A stretch of DNA of 62,150 nucleotides, from NCBI RefSeq assembly GCF_013112485.1, contig NZ_JABFHG010000021.1:1-62150 (forward strand), given 5' to 3'. A program made the position numbers and the translations under genes. The notes below the pieces were generated by a model. It did not search any database and was not told where the DNA came from. It saw only the letters and a list, made by a program, of their open reading frames with translations. Every line of letters starts with the position of its first letter. Position 1 is the first letter of the stretch. Shown in pieces: positions 6,341 to 15,006 of the stretch. This stretch comes from Roseicella sp. DB1501. Its GTDB lineage: Bacteria; Pseudomonadota; Alphaproteobacteria; Acetobacterales; Acetobacteraceae.

Positions 6341-9300
6341 GTGCTGACCTTCCGCAAGGGGGCCGTCGCCGCGCCCTCGGCCGCGCGGGCGATGGCCGAG
6401 CACCTGCTGGAGGAGACGCTGTCGCCGGAGCGGCTGGGGGTGGCCGAGTACTACACCCGCGGCCTGGGCGTGCGGCCGCACCACCAACTCGACGCGGCGG
6501 ACGCGGCCAGGCTGCCTGGGGTCGGCGTGGTGCCGACGCCGCGGCGGGACCTGCACCCCCGGGTGGCCGAGATCCTTGGCCTCGACCCGAACGCGCCGCC
6601 CGGCGTCGAGGCGGTGGCGAACATCCTCGGCGGGCTGCGGGCGGATGGGGGCGAGCTCCAGACGAACGCCGCCGCGGGCGCCCGGTCCGTCGCCTACATC
6701 GACCTCTGCTTCTCGGCGCCGAAGAGCGTGTCGCTGGCCTGGGCCTTTGCCGAGACCGAGGCCGAGCGCGGCTCCATCCTCCAGGCGCACAAGGACGCGG
6801 TGGACGCGGCGTTGCGCTACGTTGCCGGGGAGATCGGCGTGGCGCGCCGCGGCGACGGCGGCCGGGGCGGGTCGGAGCCGGGCCACATCGGCTGGATCGC
6901 TTTCGAGCACTACACCAGCCGTCCAACCGTCGAGCTGGCCCGCGCCGACCCGAAGACGGGGGTGGTGGAGACCGAGCTGCACACGGTGAAGGTCGCGGGC
7001 GACCCGCAGCTCCACACCCACTGCGCCGTGCCCAATATCGTCGTCACCGATGCCGGCCACGTCGGCGCGCTCGACCTCGCCGCGACGCGCGGGCGCATCC
7101 ACGAGTTCGGCGCCACCTACCAGGCGCGCTTGGCCGCGAACCTCCGCCGCATCGGCGTGGCGGTGGAGCTCGACCCGCGCACCGGCATGGCACGGCTGCC
7201 CGCCGTTCCGGAGCGGGTCTGCCAGGAGTTCAGCAAGCGCACCCGCGATGCCGAGGGCGCCGCCCGCGCCGAGGCGCGACGCCGCGGGGTGGACTGGGAC
7301 GGGCTCTCGCCCGAGGGCAAGATCGCTTTCCTCAAGGGCGGCGCCGGGGCGAGCCGGCGGGGGAAGGCCGACGACATGGGCGACTTCGCGGCCTGGCACG
7401 CCCAGGCCGCGGCGCTCGGCTGGCGGCACCGCAGCGCCGTGGACCCGCGCGGGCCGGCGCCTGCCCCCGCGCGCGCCGAGCGGCTGGCGCGCGCCTATCG
7501 GGCGGCGCTGCCCTTCCTGGAGGCGGAGTTCGCCCGACGCTCCGTGCTGGCCGGCGCGGACGCGCGCGCCGCGGCGGCGCGCGGCCTGATCGCCTCCGGG
7601 ATCGAGGACGCGGCCGACATCGACGCGGTCACGCGCGCCATGCGCGAGCGCGGGGTGCGGCAGGACGGGCGGGCGACGGCGCTGGTCTGGGGGCGCGAGG
7701 GCGAGCGCGGCGAGGTGCGGATCACTACCGCGCTGCACGAGGCGCAGGAGGCCGAGCTGGTGCGCCTCGCCCGCACCGCGGCGGCCGACCGCTCGGCTGC
7801 GCTGCCGCGGGAGGCCATCGCGGCGGCGGTGGCGCGGAGCGGGCTCGACTTTTCCGGCGCGCACGGGGCGGCGCAGCGGGCGGCGATCGACCGGCTCGGC
7901 GACGCCGGCCGGCTCGCCGTCGCGGTGGGCGCCGCCGGCTCGGGCAAGACGACGCTGCTGCGCCCGCTCGTGGAGGTGTGGACCTCAGAAGGTTCGGAGG
8001 TTCACGGGGTGGCGCTTGCCTGGCGGCAGGCCGAGCCGCTGGCCGAGGCCGGCATCGCCAGGGAGCGCTGCGCCGCCCTTGCGCCCTTCCTGGACCGCGC
8101 CGCTCGGGGCGAGGTCGCGCTTGGCCCGCGGAGCGTCGTCGTGCTGGACGAGCTCGGCCAGGTCGGCGCGCGGCAGATGCTGGAGCTGCTGCGGCTGCGC
8201 GAGCGGCACGGCTTCCGGATCGTGGCGCTCGGCGACGACCGGCAGTGCGCGGCGATCGAGGCGGGGCCGGTGGTCTCGCTGCTGCGTCGGGCGCTGGGCG
8301 AGGAGGCGATCCCCGAGATCGTCACCACCCGCCGGCAGCGGACCGAGCGGGAGCGCGAGATCGCCGGCCACTTCCGTGCGGGGCGCGCGGCCGAGGCGCT
8401 GGCGATGAAGCGCGCCGACGGCACGGCCGAACTGGTGCCGGGCGGCTACGATGCCGCGGTGCGCCGCGCCGCCGCGCTCTGGGCCGAGCGGCGGGCCGCG
8501 AACCACGACGACCCCTCCTTCTCCATCACCGTCACCGCGCCGACCAACGCCGACGCTCGCGCCGTCGCCGCGGCGATCCGGGAGGAGCGGCGGGCGATGG
8601 GCGAGCTCGGGCCGGACCTCGTGACCCTGCGGGCCGCCGACCAGGCGGGCGCGGCCTACCCCCTGCCGCTCGCCGTCGGCGACCGGGTACGGCTGTTCGG
8701 GCGCGCCAACGCCACCTTCGAGGGCGGCACGGTCGGCAACATCGGCAACAACGGCTCGGTGCTGGAGGTGCGCGGGATCGAGGCGGCCGGGTTGCGACTG
8801 CGCACGGCGGAGGGCCGCGTCGGCCTGGTGCGCTGGGAGACCCTCGCCGACCGCGACACCGGGCGGGTGCGCCTCGCCCATGGCGATGTGCTGACGGTGG
8901 ACGCGGCCCAGGGCCTCACCAGCACCGAGCACATCAATGCCCTGCCGGCGGGCTCGGCCGCGCTCGGCGGCGCCAAGGGCTACGTCGCCGAGAGCCGGCA
9001 CCGCGAACGGTCCTGGCTCGTCGGCAGCGACGGCGCCGAGCGGCGGGAGGCGGCGGAGCGGCGCATGCTCGGCGACCCGCGCCCGGTCACGGCCGAGGAC
9101 GCCTGGGAGAACCTCGCGCGCAACCTCGCCCGCCGGCCGGAGAAGGAGAGCGCGCTGGATTTCCTCGACCGCGCCCGCGAGGTCGGGCGCGGGGCGGCGC
9201 GGGCGATGCAGGGCGCTTTCCGCGGCACGGAGGCGCGGGCGGCCGAGGGCCGGCCCGCCACGGCGCTCGCCGGCCGGCTGGGTCAACGGCGCGAGGCGCA

Positions 9301-10807
9301 GGCGGTGGCCGAGGCGGCTGCGCGGCTCCGCCGGGCGCTGGAGGCGCGCTGGGAGGCGCTGCGGACTCTCGCCGGCCGGCTCGCGCGGGCAGGGGAGGGG
9401 GCCGGGGTGTCCGCCCGGCCAGAGGGCCAGCCCTCCCCTAGGGAAGCCGCGGGGACGGCCGAGGCGATGCGCGACCGGGCTGCGGCGGCGCGGCGGTCCG
9501 CCGCAACGGCGAGGGACGCCGGCCCAGACCACGGCCCGAGGCCCGGTGTGCTCCGCACCGCCGCGACGCGCCGCCAGGAGGCGCGGGCGGTCGCGGCGGT
9601 CGCCGACCGGCTCTGGATCGCGCTGGCGGAGCGCGGGGCGGCGCTGGCAGGCATGGGGCAGGGGAGGGGCAGGGTGGCACGGGATGGGCATCGGGAAGCC
9701 TCGGCCGGGGCGCCGCGCGAGGACGAGCGGCGCGGGGACGCCCCGCCGCGGGCCTTCGCCGCCGGCGAGGTGGAGGCGGCCTTCGCGCAGGCGCTGCGGC
9801 GGGCCGGGCTGCGCCCGCCGGAGTCGGTGGTGATGGACGGCGCGCTGCGGCGCGTGCCGGTGGAGGGCGACCGCAAGGGCCAGCGCTCCGGCACCTATGT
9901 CGGGCACCTCGACGGCTGGCCCGCGGGCTACATCCGCAACCACCGCACGGGCGAGGAGGTGCGCTGGAAGGCCGAGGCGCCGCGCGCGCTGCGGCCGGAG
10001 GAGCGCGCGGCCCTCGCTCAGGCGACGGCCGCCCGGGCGACCCGGCGCGTGGCACTGCGCTCGGAGGAGCAGCGCCGGGCGGCGCGCCTCGCCCACCGGC
10101 TCTGGGCGGCGGCGCGGCCAGCCGAGATGCATCCCTACCTCGCCGCCAAGGGCGTCTCCGCGCACGGACTGCTGCGGGTGGACGAGAAGGGCAACCTGCT
10201 GGTGCCAGTGCAGGGGGTGGACGGAAGCCTCTGGGGCCTGCAGCGCATCGGCGCGGATGGGTCGAAGCTGTTCCTCAAGGGCGCCCGCACCGAGGGCGGG
10301 CACCTGCTGATCGGCAGGCTGGAAGCCGGCACGCCGCTGCTGGTAGCCGAGGGTTATGCCACCGGCGCCACCCTGCACGCCGCGACGGGCCTGCCAGTCG
10401 CGGTCGCCTTCAACGCGCACAACCTCGAAGCCGTGGCACGGGCCTACCGCGCGGCCTACCCGGCCCGGCCCATCGTGGTCGCGGGCGACGACGACCGGCA
10501 CCTGCCGCTCCGCACGCCGCCGCTGCCGAACGTCGGACGCGAGCGGGCCGAGGCCGCCGCAGCGGCCGTGGGCGGCGTCGCCGCGCTGCCGTCCTTCGCG
10601 CCGGGCGAGCGCGGGACAGACTGGAACGACCTTGCGCGGCGGCAGGGTCTGGAAGCGGTGGTCGCGGCCATTGATGCCGTCCTACCCAAATACGAGCGAG
10701 GGGTGATGCTCGACCGCCAGCAGGAGCAAGGAATGCTGCAAAGGAACACACCTAGAACCGAACAAGAGCAGCAAGGACGACGGCAGAGCCGCGGGATGCG
10801 GATGTAG
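6341..10807 (+). CDS. traA: MobF (TrwC/TraI-type) relaxase-helicase with C-terminal TOPRIM domain
   Basis: 1488-aa conjugative relaxase. The N-terminal TrwC domain has the catalytic tyrosine pair Y37-Y38 (VAEYYTRG) and the metal-binding HxH H225-T-H227 within DPQLHTHC. A SF1B helicase follows with Walker A GAAGSGKTT (K536), Walker B VVVLDELGQ, and QRTEREREI and DAAQGLTS motifs. The last ~230 residues form a TOPRIM-like primase domain (HPYLAAKGV, LLVAEGYATGATLHAATG, VVAGDDDRH). It nicks oriT, stays covalently on the DNA and unwinds the transferred strand. The GTG at 6341 is chosen because the family opens with LTFRKGAVAAP-like sequence. It is longer than TrwC (about 970 aa) because of a long Arg/Ala-rich linker and the TOPRIM domain. 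Confidence 0.9.
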   Translation: MLTFRKGAVAAPSAARAMAEHLLEETLSPERLGVAEYYTRGLGVRPHHQLDAADAARLPGVGVVPTPRRDLHPRVAEILGLDPNAPPGVEAVANILGGLRADGGELQTNAAAGARSVAYIDLCFSAPKSVSLAWAFAETEAERGSILQAHKDAVDAALRYVAGEIGVARRGDGGRGGSEPGHIGWIAFEHYTSRPTVELARADPKTGVVETELHTVKVAGDPQLHTHCAVPNIVVTDAGHVGALDLAATRGRIHEFGATYQARLAANLRRIGVAVELDPRTGMARLPAVPERVCQEFSKRTRDAEGAARAEARRRGVDWDGLSPEGKIAFLKGGAGASRRGKADDMGDFAAWHAQAAALGWRHRSAVDPRGPAPAPARAERLARAYRAALPFLEAEFARRSVLAGADARAAAARGLIASGIEDAADIDAVTRAMRERGVRQDGRATALVWGREGERGEVRITTALHEAQEAELVRLARTAAADRSAALPREAIAAAVARSGLDFSGAHGAAQRAAIDRLGDAGRLAVAVGAAGSGKTTLLRPLVEVWTSEGSEVHGVALAWRQAEPLAEAGIARERCAALAPFLDRAARGEVALGPRSVVVLDELGQVGARQMLELLRLRERHGFRIVALGDDRQCAAIEAGPVVSLLRRALGEEAIPEIVTTRRQRTEREREIAGHFRAGRAAEALAMKRADGTAELVPGGYDAAVRRAAALWAERRAANHDDPSFSITVTAPTNADARAVAAAIREERRAMGELGPDLVTLRAADQAGAAYPLPLAVGDRVRLFGRANATFEGGTVGNIGNNGSVLEVRGIEAAGLRLRTAEGRVGLVRWETLADRDTGRVRLAHGDVLTVDAAQGLTSTEHINALPAGSAALGGAKGYVAESRHRERSWLVGSDGAERREAAERRMLGDPRPVTAEDAWENLARNLARRPEKESALDFLDRAREVGRGAARAMQGAFRGTEARAAEGRPATALAGRLGQRREAQAVAEAAARLRRALEARWEALRTLAGRLARAGEGAGVSARPEGQPSPREAAGTAEAMRDRAAAARRSAATARDAGPDHGPRPGVLRTAATRRQEARAVAAVADRLWIALAERGAALAGMGQGRGRVARDGHREASAGAPREDERRGDAPPRAFAAGEVEAAFAQALRRAGLRPPESVVMDGALRRVPVEGDRKGQRSGTYVGHLDGWPAGYIRNHRTGEEVRWKAEAPRALRPEERAALAQATAARATRRVALRSEEQRRAARLAHRLWAAARPAEMHPYLAAKGVSAHGLLRVDEKGNLLVPVQGVDGSLWGLQRIGADGSKLFLKGARTEGGHLLIGRLEAGTPLLVAEGYATGATLHAATGLPVAVAFNAHNLEAVARAYRAAYPARPIVVAGDDDRHLPLRTPPLPNVGRERAEAAAAAVGGVAALPSFAPGERGTDWNDLARRQGLEAVVAAIDAVLPKYERGVMLDRQQEQGMLQRNTPRTEQEQQGRRQSRGMRM

Positions 10808-10886
10808 AGGCTGGGCCGATCAGGCGTGGCGCCGCACCCTCTCGCCGGGGAGACGTTGTCGCGGCCCCCTCCGAGGCTGCCCACCT

Positions 10887-13800
10887 TCATCCGAGGACGA
10901 TTCTGGCCAGCCGCTCCACTTCCAGCATGTCCAGACCCGCGCCCTCGACCTCGCCCGTCTCGATCAGCACGCGATCGGCACCTGCTGCGTCCTCGATCGG
11001 CCGAACACCCTCTGCCAAGTACGCAGCCCGCTTTGCCGCCCAGCGGCGCGCATAGGCCGGATCGGACAAGAGCCCGAGATGCTCCCAATAATAGATGATG
11101 CCGCTCGCGTCGTCTTCGATAGTGAAGTCGGGCCAGCGCGTCCGTCCGCCGAGCACCAGCGGCTGCTCGTAGACGTACTTCACCCCCATGGCGATCAGCT
11201 TCTCGGCAATGGCCAGCTCAGCCTTGGAGCGCACCAGCTCGTTGCGGCTGGTGCGATGTAGGAGGTGCTGGTCGAGGAACTTTGGTCCGGCCGCCGTCAC
11301 CACCTCGGTTGGTAGCGGCTCCTGGAACAGGTCGGTCATCCGGCGCGCGATCTCGGAGGCCGCGGGATCCGCGTAGCGCCGCAGCGCGCCGACATCGTCC
11401 TCATGCAGGATGACCAGCTGGTCCCGCTGCCGCGTCAGCGCCGTGTAGAGCAGTTCGCGGGTGAGCGGTCGGCAGTGCTTGGGCAGGACCAGAAAGGTCT
11501 GTCCGAACTGGCTGCCCTGCGTTTTGTGCACCGTCAGCGCGTAGGCTAGCTCTAGCTCCGGCGAACCGTCGTCGCCGCTGAACTCCCAGTAAGGATAAGT
11601 GAACTGCACGCCGGGCTGGCTGTTGAACTCGACCTCGAGGTGGCGTGGCCGCTTCGTCATCTTTCCCCGTTTGAAGCCACCGACGACGATGCCAATGTCT
11701 CCGTTGGCCACGTACGCGTTCTTCTGAGCGGGATAGGTGCGCCGGCGGCCGTTGTTGCGGACATTGATGACCTTGTCGCCCCACAGCAGTCCCTGCGGAC
11801 CCGCCGGCTTGGGGATCTTCGCCCAGCGGGTCTGCTCTGCCCACGCCCTTGCCTTCACCCGGAAACGGCGCTGCACGGCGAGGTTCAGCGCATCGACGCC
11901 GGCCAGCCCAGCGCGGATCGGCGAGAGGATCTGCCAATTATGCGAGCACGACGCGGCACCGCCCTCCCCACCGACTTCGCGCGCTGCCCAGAAGTAGATA
12001 TTGCCCTCGTATGAGCTCCCCCCAAGGCTCTGCTCGAAGCCCGCTTCGTCGTCAGGCCCGGACAGCTGGAGCCCGGAGACGAGCTCGGCGACAAGCGTTT
12101 GCTCCACAGTGCTCGGTCCGGCCCAGCGCACCGCGCGCACGTGATCGAGCGTGCCTTCGGCCAATGCGTCCCACACTTCGTCAGCGCCGGGGTCCAGCGG
12201 TTCTCCGCTGAACTGCCGAGCTAGCAAAACATCGCCTCGCCCGCTGCCACGCTGGCGTCCGATCACCGTCAGCTCGGCGTAGCCGTCGGCTAAGCGTGGG
12301 AAGAGCGGCGGCTGCTCGGGCGGAGCAAGTTGGCGGCATATATCGACGAACGGCTTGCCTGCGCCGATCGGAGGCAGCTGGCGCGGGTCGCCGACGAGCA
12401 CGAGGCGGTCAACGCCCTCGATGCCATCGAGGAGCGCGGCAAGCTGGTCCTCCGTCAGCATTGAGCACTCGTCGACGATGACTGTGCGGTACCCCTTCTC
12501 GCGCGGAGCTGCCGGATTCCAGTAGTAGCGCCCGCTTGCCCCGTCATAGCGGTCCAGACCTTGGAGAAACTGCGCGAGCGTCTTGCCCTGACCTAGGCGT
12601 CTCGTCGCCTCCTCAAGCCTGACTCGGGCCTTGCCCGTCGGCGCGAGCAGCAGCACCCCTCGATCACGCACCTGAGGAAGATCGCACAGGATCTTCAACA
12701 AGGTCGTCTTGCCCGAGCCGGCCGGGCCGATCAGCACTGAGAAGCGCGACCGCGCGAGCAGCTCGAGCGCGGCGGCCTTCTCCTGCCGGGCGCGCTCTTC
12801 CTCCTTCCGGTCATCCGCATTCGCCGGCAGCTGGCCGAGCTCCGCATCAACGAGCTTGCGCCAGGCGTGTGCCAGCTCATGCCGCCTGGCAGCGACCCGC
12901 TTGCGGACCGCCGAGCCGATCATGTCCCGGCTCGCGACGTAGCGCTTCAGCTTGTACGCCGGCTCGCCGGATCCGGTCCGAGCCTCGGCGAGGCCTTCCT
13001 TGATCCAATCTGCATTGGTGGCGAGCACGTCCTCATCGACGGCACATTTCGGCTCCAGCGGGGCGGCGTGGGCGCGCCTTACCACCCAGCTACGTGGCAG
13101 CAACGTGTGCCCTGCCTCGCTGACTGCTTGCTCCAGGAGGTCCATCACGAGCGCGCGCACGCGCCGCCTGTCGATGGCATCGGCCATCCGCGCCGGCGGC
13201 TCCAGCGGCGCCGCTTCGCGCACGGCATTGCCAGGGAACACGCCGCGGTCGATCGCGGTGAAGCTGATCCGGTCAACTGCCGCTTCGTCGCGTTCGAACA
13301 TGATGTATGGATTGGCGATAATGTCGGCGTCCGTCGCCGCTGGCACGAAGGTTCGAATGCTCGGTTGGTAGGCACGGAGCGCTTGGGCCGGATGCAGATT
13401 ACAACGCCCCACTAATTCCAGGAGCCGACGGCGGTCGGTCGGCAGCCCCTTCCACTTCTCGCGGAAGCTCGCTCCAAAGCCTAGTTGCTCGCCTTGCGGA
13501 AAGCGCCGGGGGTCGGCCACGAAGGCGTCGATGAAGGCAAAGGCGTCGAACACCTTACCCTCTTCGGCGCCGGCGCGGACGATCTCGTGCGCGAGGAGGC
13601 CGCCAAGGTCAAGCCCGAAGGCGGAAAGCGCGCTCCCCAGCCCAGGGTAGATGCCGCGCGCAGTCCACAACCGCGCGATCTCTGCGTCAATCCACTTGAG
13701 TGCTGGGCCGACCTCGACCTCGGCGCGTTCGGCCGAGGCCCGCAGTGCAGCCGCGCACGCCAGGAGCGACGCGATCGCAGCGTCATCATCCAGATGCTCG

Positions 13801-14660
13801 GAAGCATAGGAGTAGGCGCTGAATTGGTCGTCCGGTGCGAACGCTACGCAACTCGCAAGGTCGAGCGTCGGGTCGGCCTGCGCACCAGCCAGAAGATTGT
13901 GGTACGGCATCAGAAAGCCATCCGATGCGCCGCCGGGCCGCAGCGAGTGGCGAACGCAGCGCTCCCACAGCACGCCCTCAAGCGGGCCGGGAGCGGTGTA
14001 ATTGTACTCGGTGGCACCCCCGACACCCGTGACTCGCGCCACTCCGATGATCACGCGGCGGTTGTCTTCGGCCAGCGGCGTGCGCTTCGCGTAGAACACG
14101 CAGAGCGATCCTTGCGGCTCGAGCGCGCCGAAGAAGGTGTCGAGCATCACGAGCTGGTTGTGTTTGTCCTGAATCCAGCTGGTCTCGAAGGGGAGCTCGG
14201 GCTCCCGCGCGGGGTCGTAGCCGAGCCGCAGCGCATCGGCCTTGCCGACAATGCCGCCGCGCTCGTCGCCCTCGACTTGGCGCCGCAGCATCCAGCCAAA
14301 CGGGACGCAGGCTGCCGAGTATGCCTCCAGCCGGAGAACAGTCTCGCCGAAATGGCCGTGTGTCTCGGGGCTCCGGATCTTGTAGGGGTGCTGCTTCCGC
14401 AAAATGATATCGTGCTCAGAAAGGAAGCTTACCCGCTCCTCGACGCACGGTGGGAGCTCGGACTGCTCCAACTCGAGAAAAGGGCGGCCCGCCAGGGCGT
14501 CTTGGTCGGACCGCTTGCCTTTCGCGATGCGCGACAGCACCAGGCAAGAGGTGTTCGCCGAGGGAGCTGCGCAGACCCGGCCCGTCCAGCCGGTGTCGTG
14601 CCAGGGCACCCGAATCGTCACATGCTGCCGCGAAAGTCGCCGGGCTCCTGCAATCATCAT
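10887..14660 (-). CDS. Large RecD-like SF1 helicase with C-terminal PD-(D/E)XK-like domain
   Basis: 1257-aa protein. Residues about 1-600 are an uncharacterised N-terminal region opening with RVPWHDTGWTGRVC. A RecD2/TraI-like helicase follows: Walker A GPAGSGKTT (K651), Walker B VIVDECSML, GDPRQLPPIG (motif III) and the C-terminal LAYALTVHKTQGSQ and YTALTR motifs. The last ~100 residues carry SKAELAIAEKL, TRWPDFTIED and YYWEHLG, matching the E...D...ExW spacing of PD-(D/E)XK nucleases. Proteins of this layout occur in defence islands. It is wedged convergently against the relaxase and has no conjugation homologue, so I infer a stand-alone antiphage or anti-plasmid helicase-nuclease. Start choice is supported by the family-like first residues after a short leader. 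A later start near residue 13 is possible. Confidence 0.75.
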   Translation of the reverse strand: MMIAGARRLSRQHVTIRVPWHDTGWTGRVCAAPSANTSCLVLSRIAKGKRSDQDALAGRPFLELEQSELPPCVEERVSFLSEHDIILRKQHPYKIRSPETHGHFGETVLRLEAYSAACVPFGWMLRRQVEGDERGGIVGKADALRLGYDPAREPELPFETSWIQDKHNQLVMLDTFFGALEPQGSLCVFYAKRTPLAEDNRRVIIGVARVTGVGGATEYNYTAPGPLEGVLWERCVRHSLRPGGASDGFLMPYHNLLAGAQADPTLDLASCVAFAPDDQFSAYSYASEHLDDDAAIASLLACAAALRASAERAEVEVGPALKWIDAEIARLWTARGIYPGLGSALSAFGLDLGGLLAHEIVRAGAEEGKVFDAFAFIDAFVADPRRFPQGEQLGFGASFREKWKGLPTDRRRLLELVGRCNLHPAQALRAYQPSIRTFVPAATDADIIANPYIMFERDEAAVDRISFTAIDRGVFPGNAVREAAPLEPPARMADAIDRRRVRALVMDLLEQAVSEAGHTLLPRSWVVRRAHAAPLEPKCAVDEDVLATNADWIKEGLAEARTGSGEPAYKLKRYVASRDMIGSAVRKRVAARRHELAHAWRKLVDAELGQLPANADDRKEEERARQEKAAALELLARSRFSVLIGPAGSGKTTLLKILCDLPQVRDRGVLLLAPTGKARVRLEEATRRLGQGKTLAQFLQGLDRYDGASGRYYWNPAAPREKGYRTVIVDECSMLTEDQLAALLDGIEGVDRLVLVGDPRQLPPIGAGKPFVDICRQLAPPEQPPLFPRLADGYAELTVIGRQRGSGRGDVLLARQFSGEPLDPGADEVWDALAEGTLDHVRAVRWAGPSTVEQTLVAELVSGLQLSGPDDEAGFEQSLGGSSYEGNIYFWAAREVGGEGGAASCSHNWQILSPIRAGLAGVDALNLAVQRRFRVKARAWAEQTRWAKIPKPAGPQGLLWGDKVINVRNNGRRRTYPAQKNAYVANGDIGIVVGGFKRGKMTKRPRHLEVEFNSQPGVQFTYPYWEFSGDDGSPELELAYALTVHKTQGSQFGQTFLVLPKHCRPLTRELLYTALTRQRDQLVILHEDDVGALRRYADPAASEIARRMTDLFQEPLPTEVVTAAGPKFLDQHLLHRTSRNELVRSKAELAIAEKLIAMGVKYVYEQPLVLGGRTRWPDFTIEDDASGIIYYWEHLGLLSDPAYARRWAAKRAAYLAEGVRPIEDAAGADRVLIETGEVEGAGLDMLEVERLARIVLG

Positions 14661-14732
14661 ACGCCTTGCCGTATTGTTCCACCGATAATAGCGCCGGGCG
14701 CAGGGCAGCGAGAAAGGCCAACGCTCCGCCGG

Positions 14733-14987
14733 CTACGACCGAATGGTATGTCGAGGAGGCGTCGGGGGTAAGTTGCCGCCCCGTGAGTCGGTCAAAGGAG
14801 ATCGACCAGAGGTCTCCCGGCCCGCATCTCCTCGCCCCTCCGCCCCCTCAGCTTCGTGCCGCTCGGCGGCGCGCCGCCCTAGGCGCGCTGCTTCTCCGGC
14901 TGCGGCCACGCCCGTCCAGTAGGCCGTTGCCCGCCGCCCCTGCTCCTGGCGCCGCGCGTCCCGGCGTCCCGCCTCGTCGTTTGCCAT
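14733..14987 (-). CDS. Small charged protein after virD4, unknown function
   Basis: 84-aa Ala/Arg/Glu-rich protein beginning MANDEAGRRDARRQEQ. Its ATG follows GGGGAGAAAG at good spacing and lies 20 bases after the virD4 stop, so translation as the last gene of the transfer operon is plausible. No domain is seen, and the composition gives weak coding evidence. Confidence 0.4.
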   Translation of the reverse strand: MANDEAGRRDARRQEQGRRATAYWTGVAAAGEAARLGRRAAERHEAEGAEGRGDAGRETSGRSPLTDSRGGNLPPTPPRHTIRS

Positions 14988-15006
14988 CACTTTCTCCCCT
15001 GCCGTT

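Noticed and set aside
7985-10501. Long antisense open frame of 838 codons
   Set aside because: Opposite the relaxase-helicase gene, no domains, biased composition.
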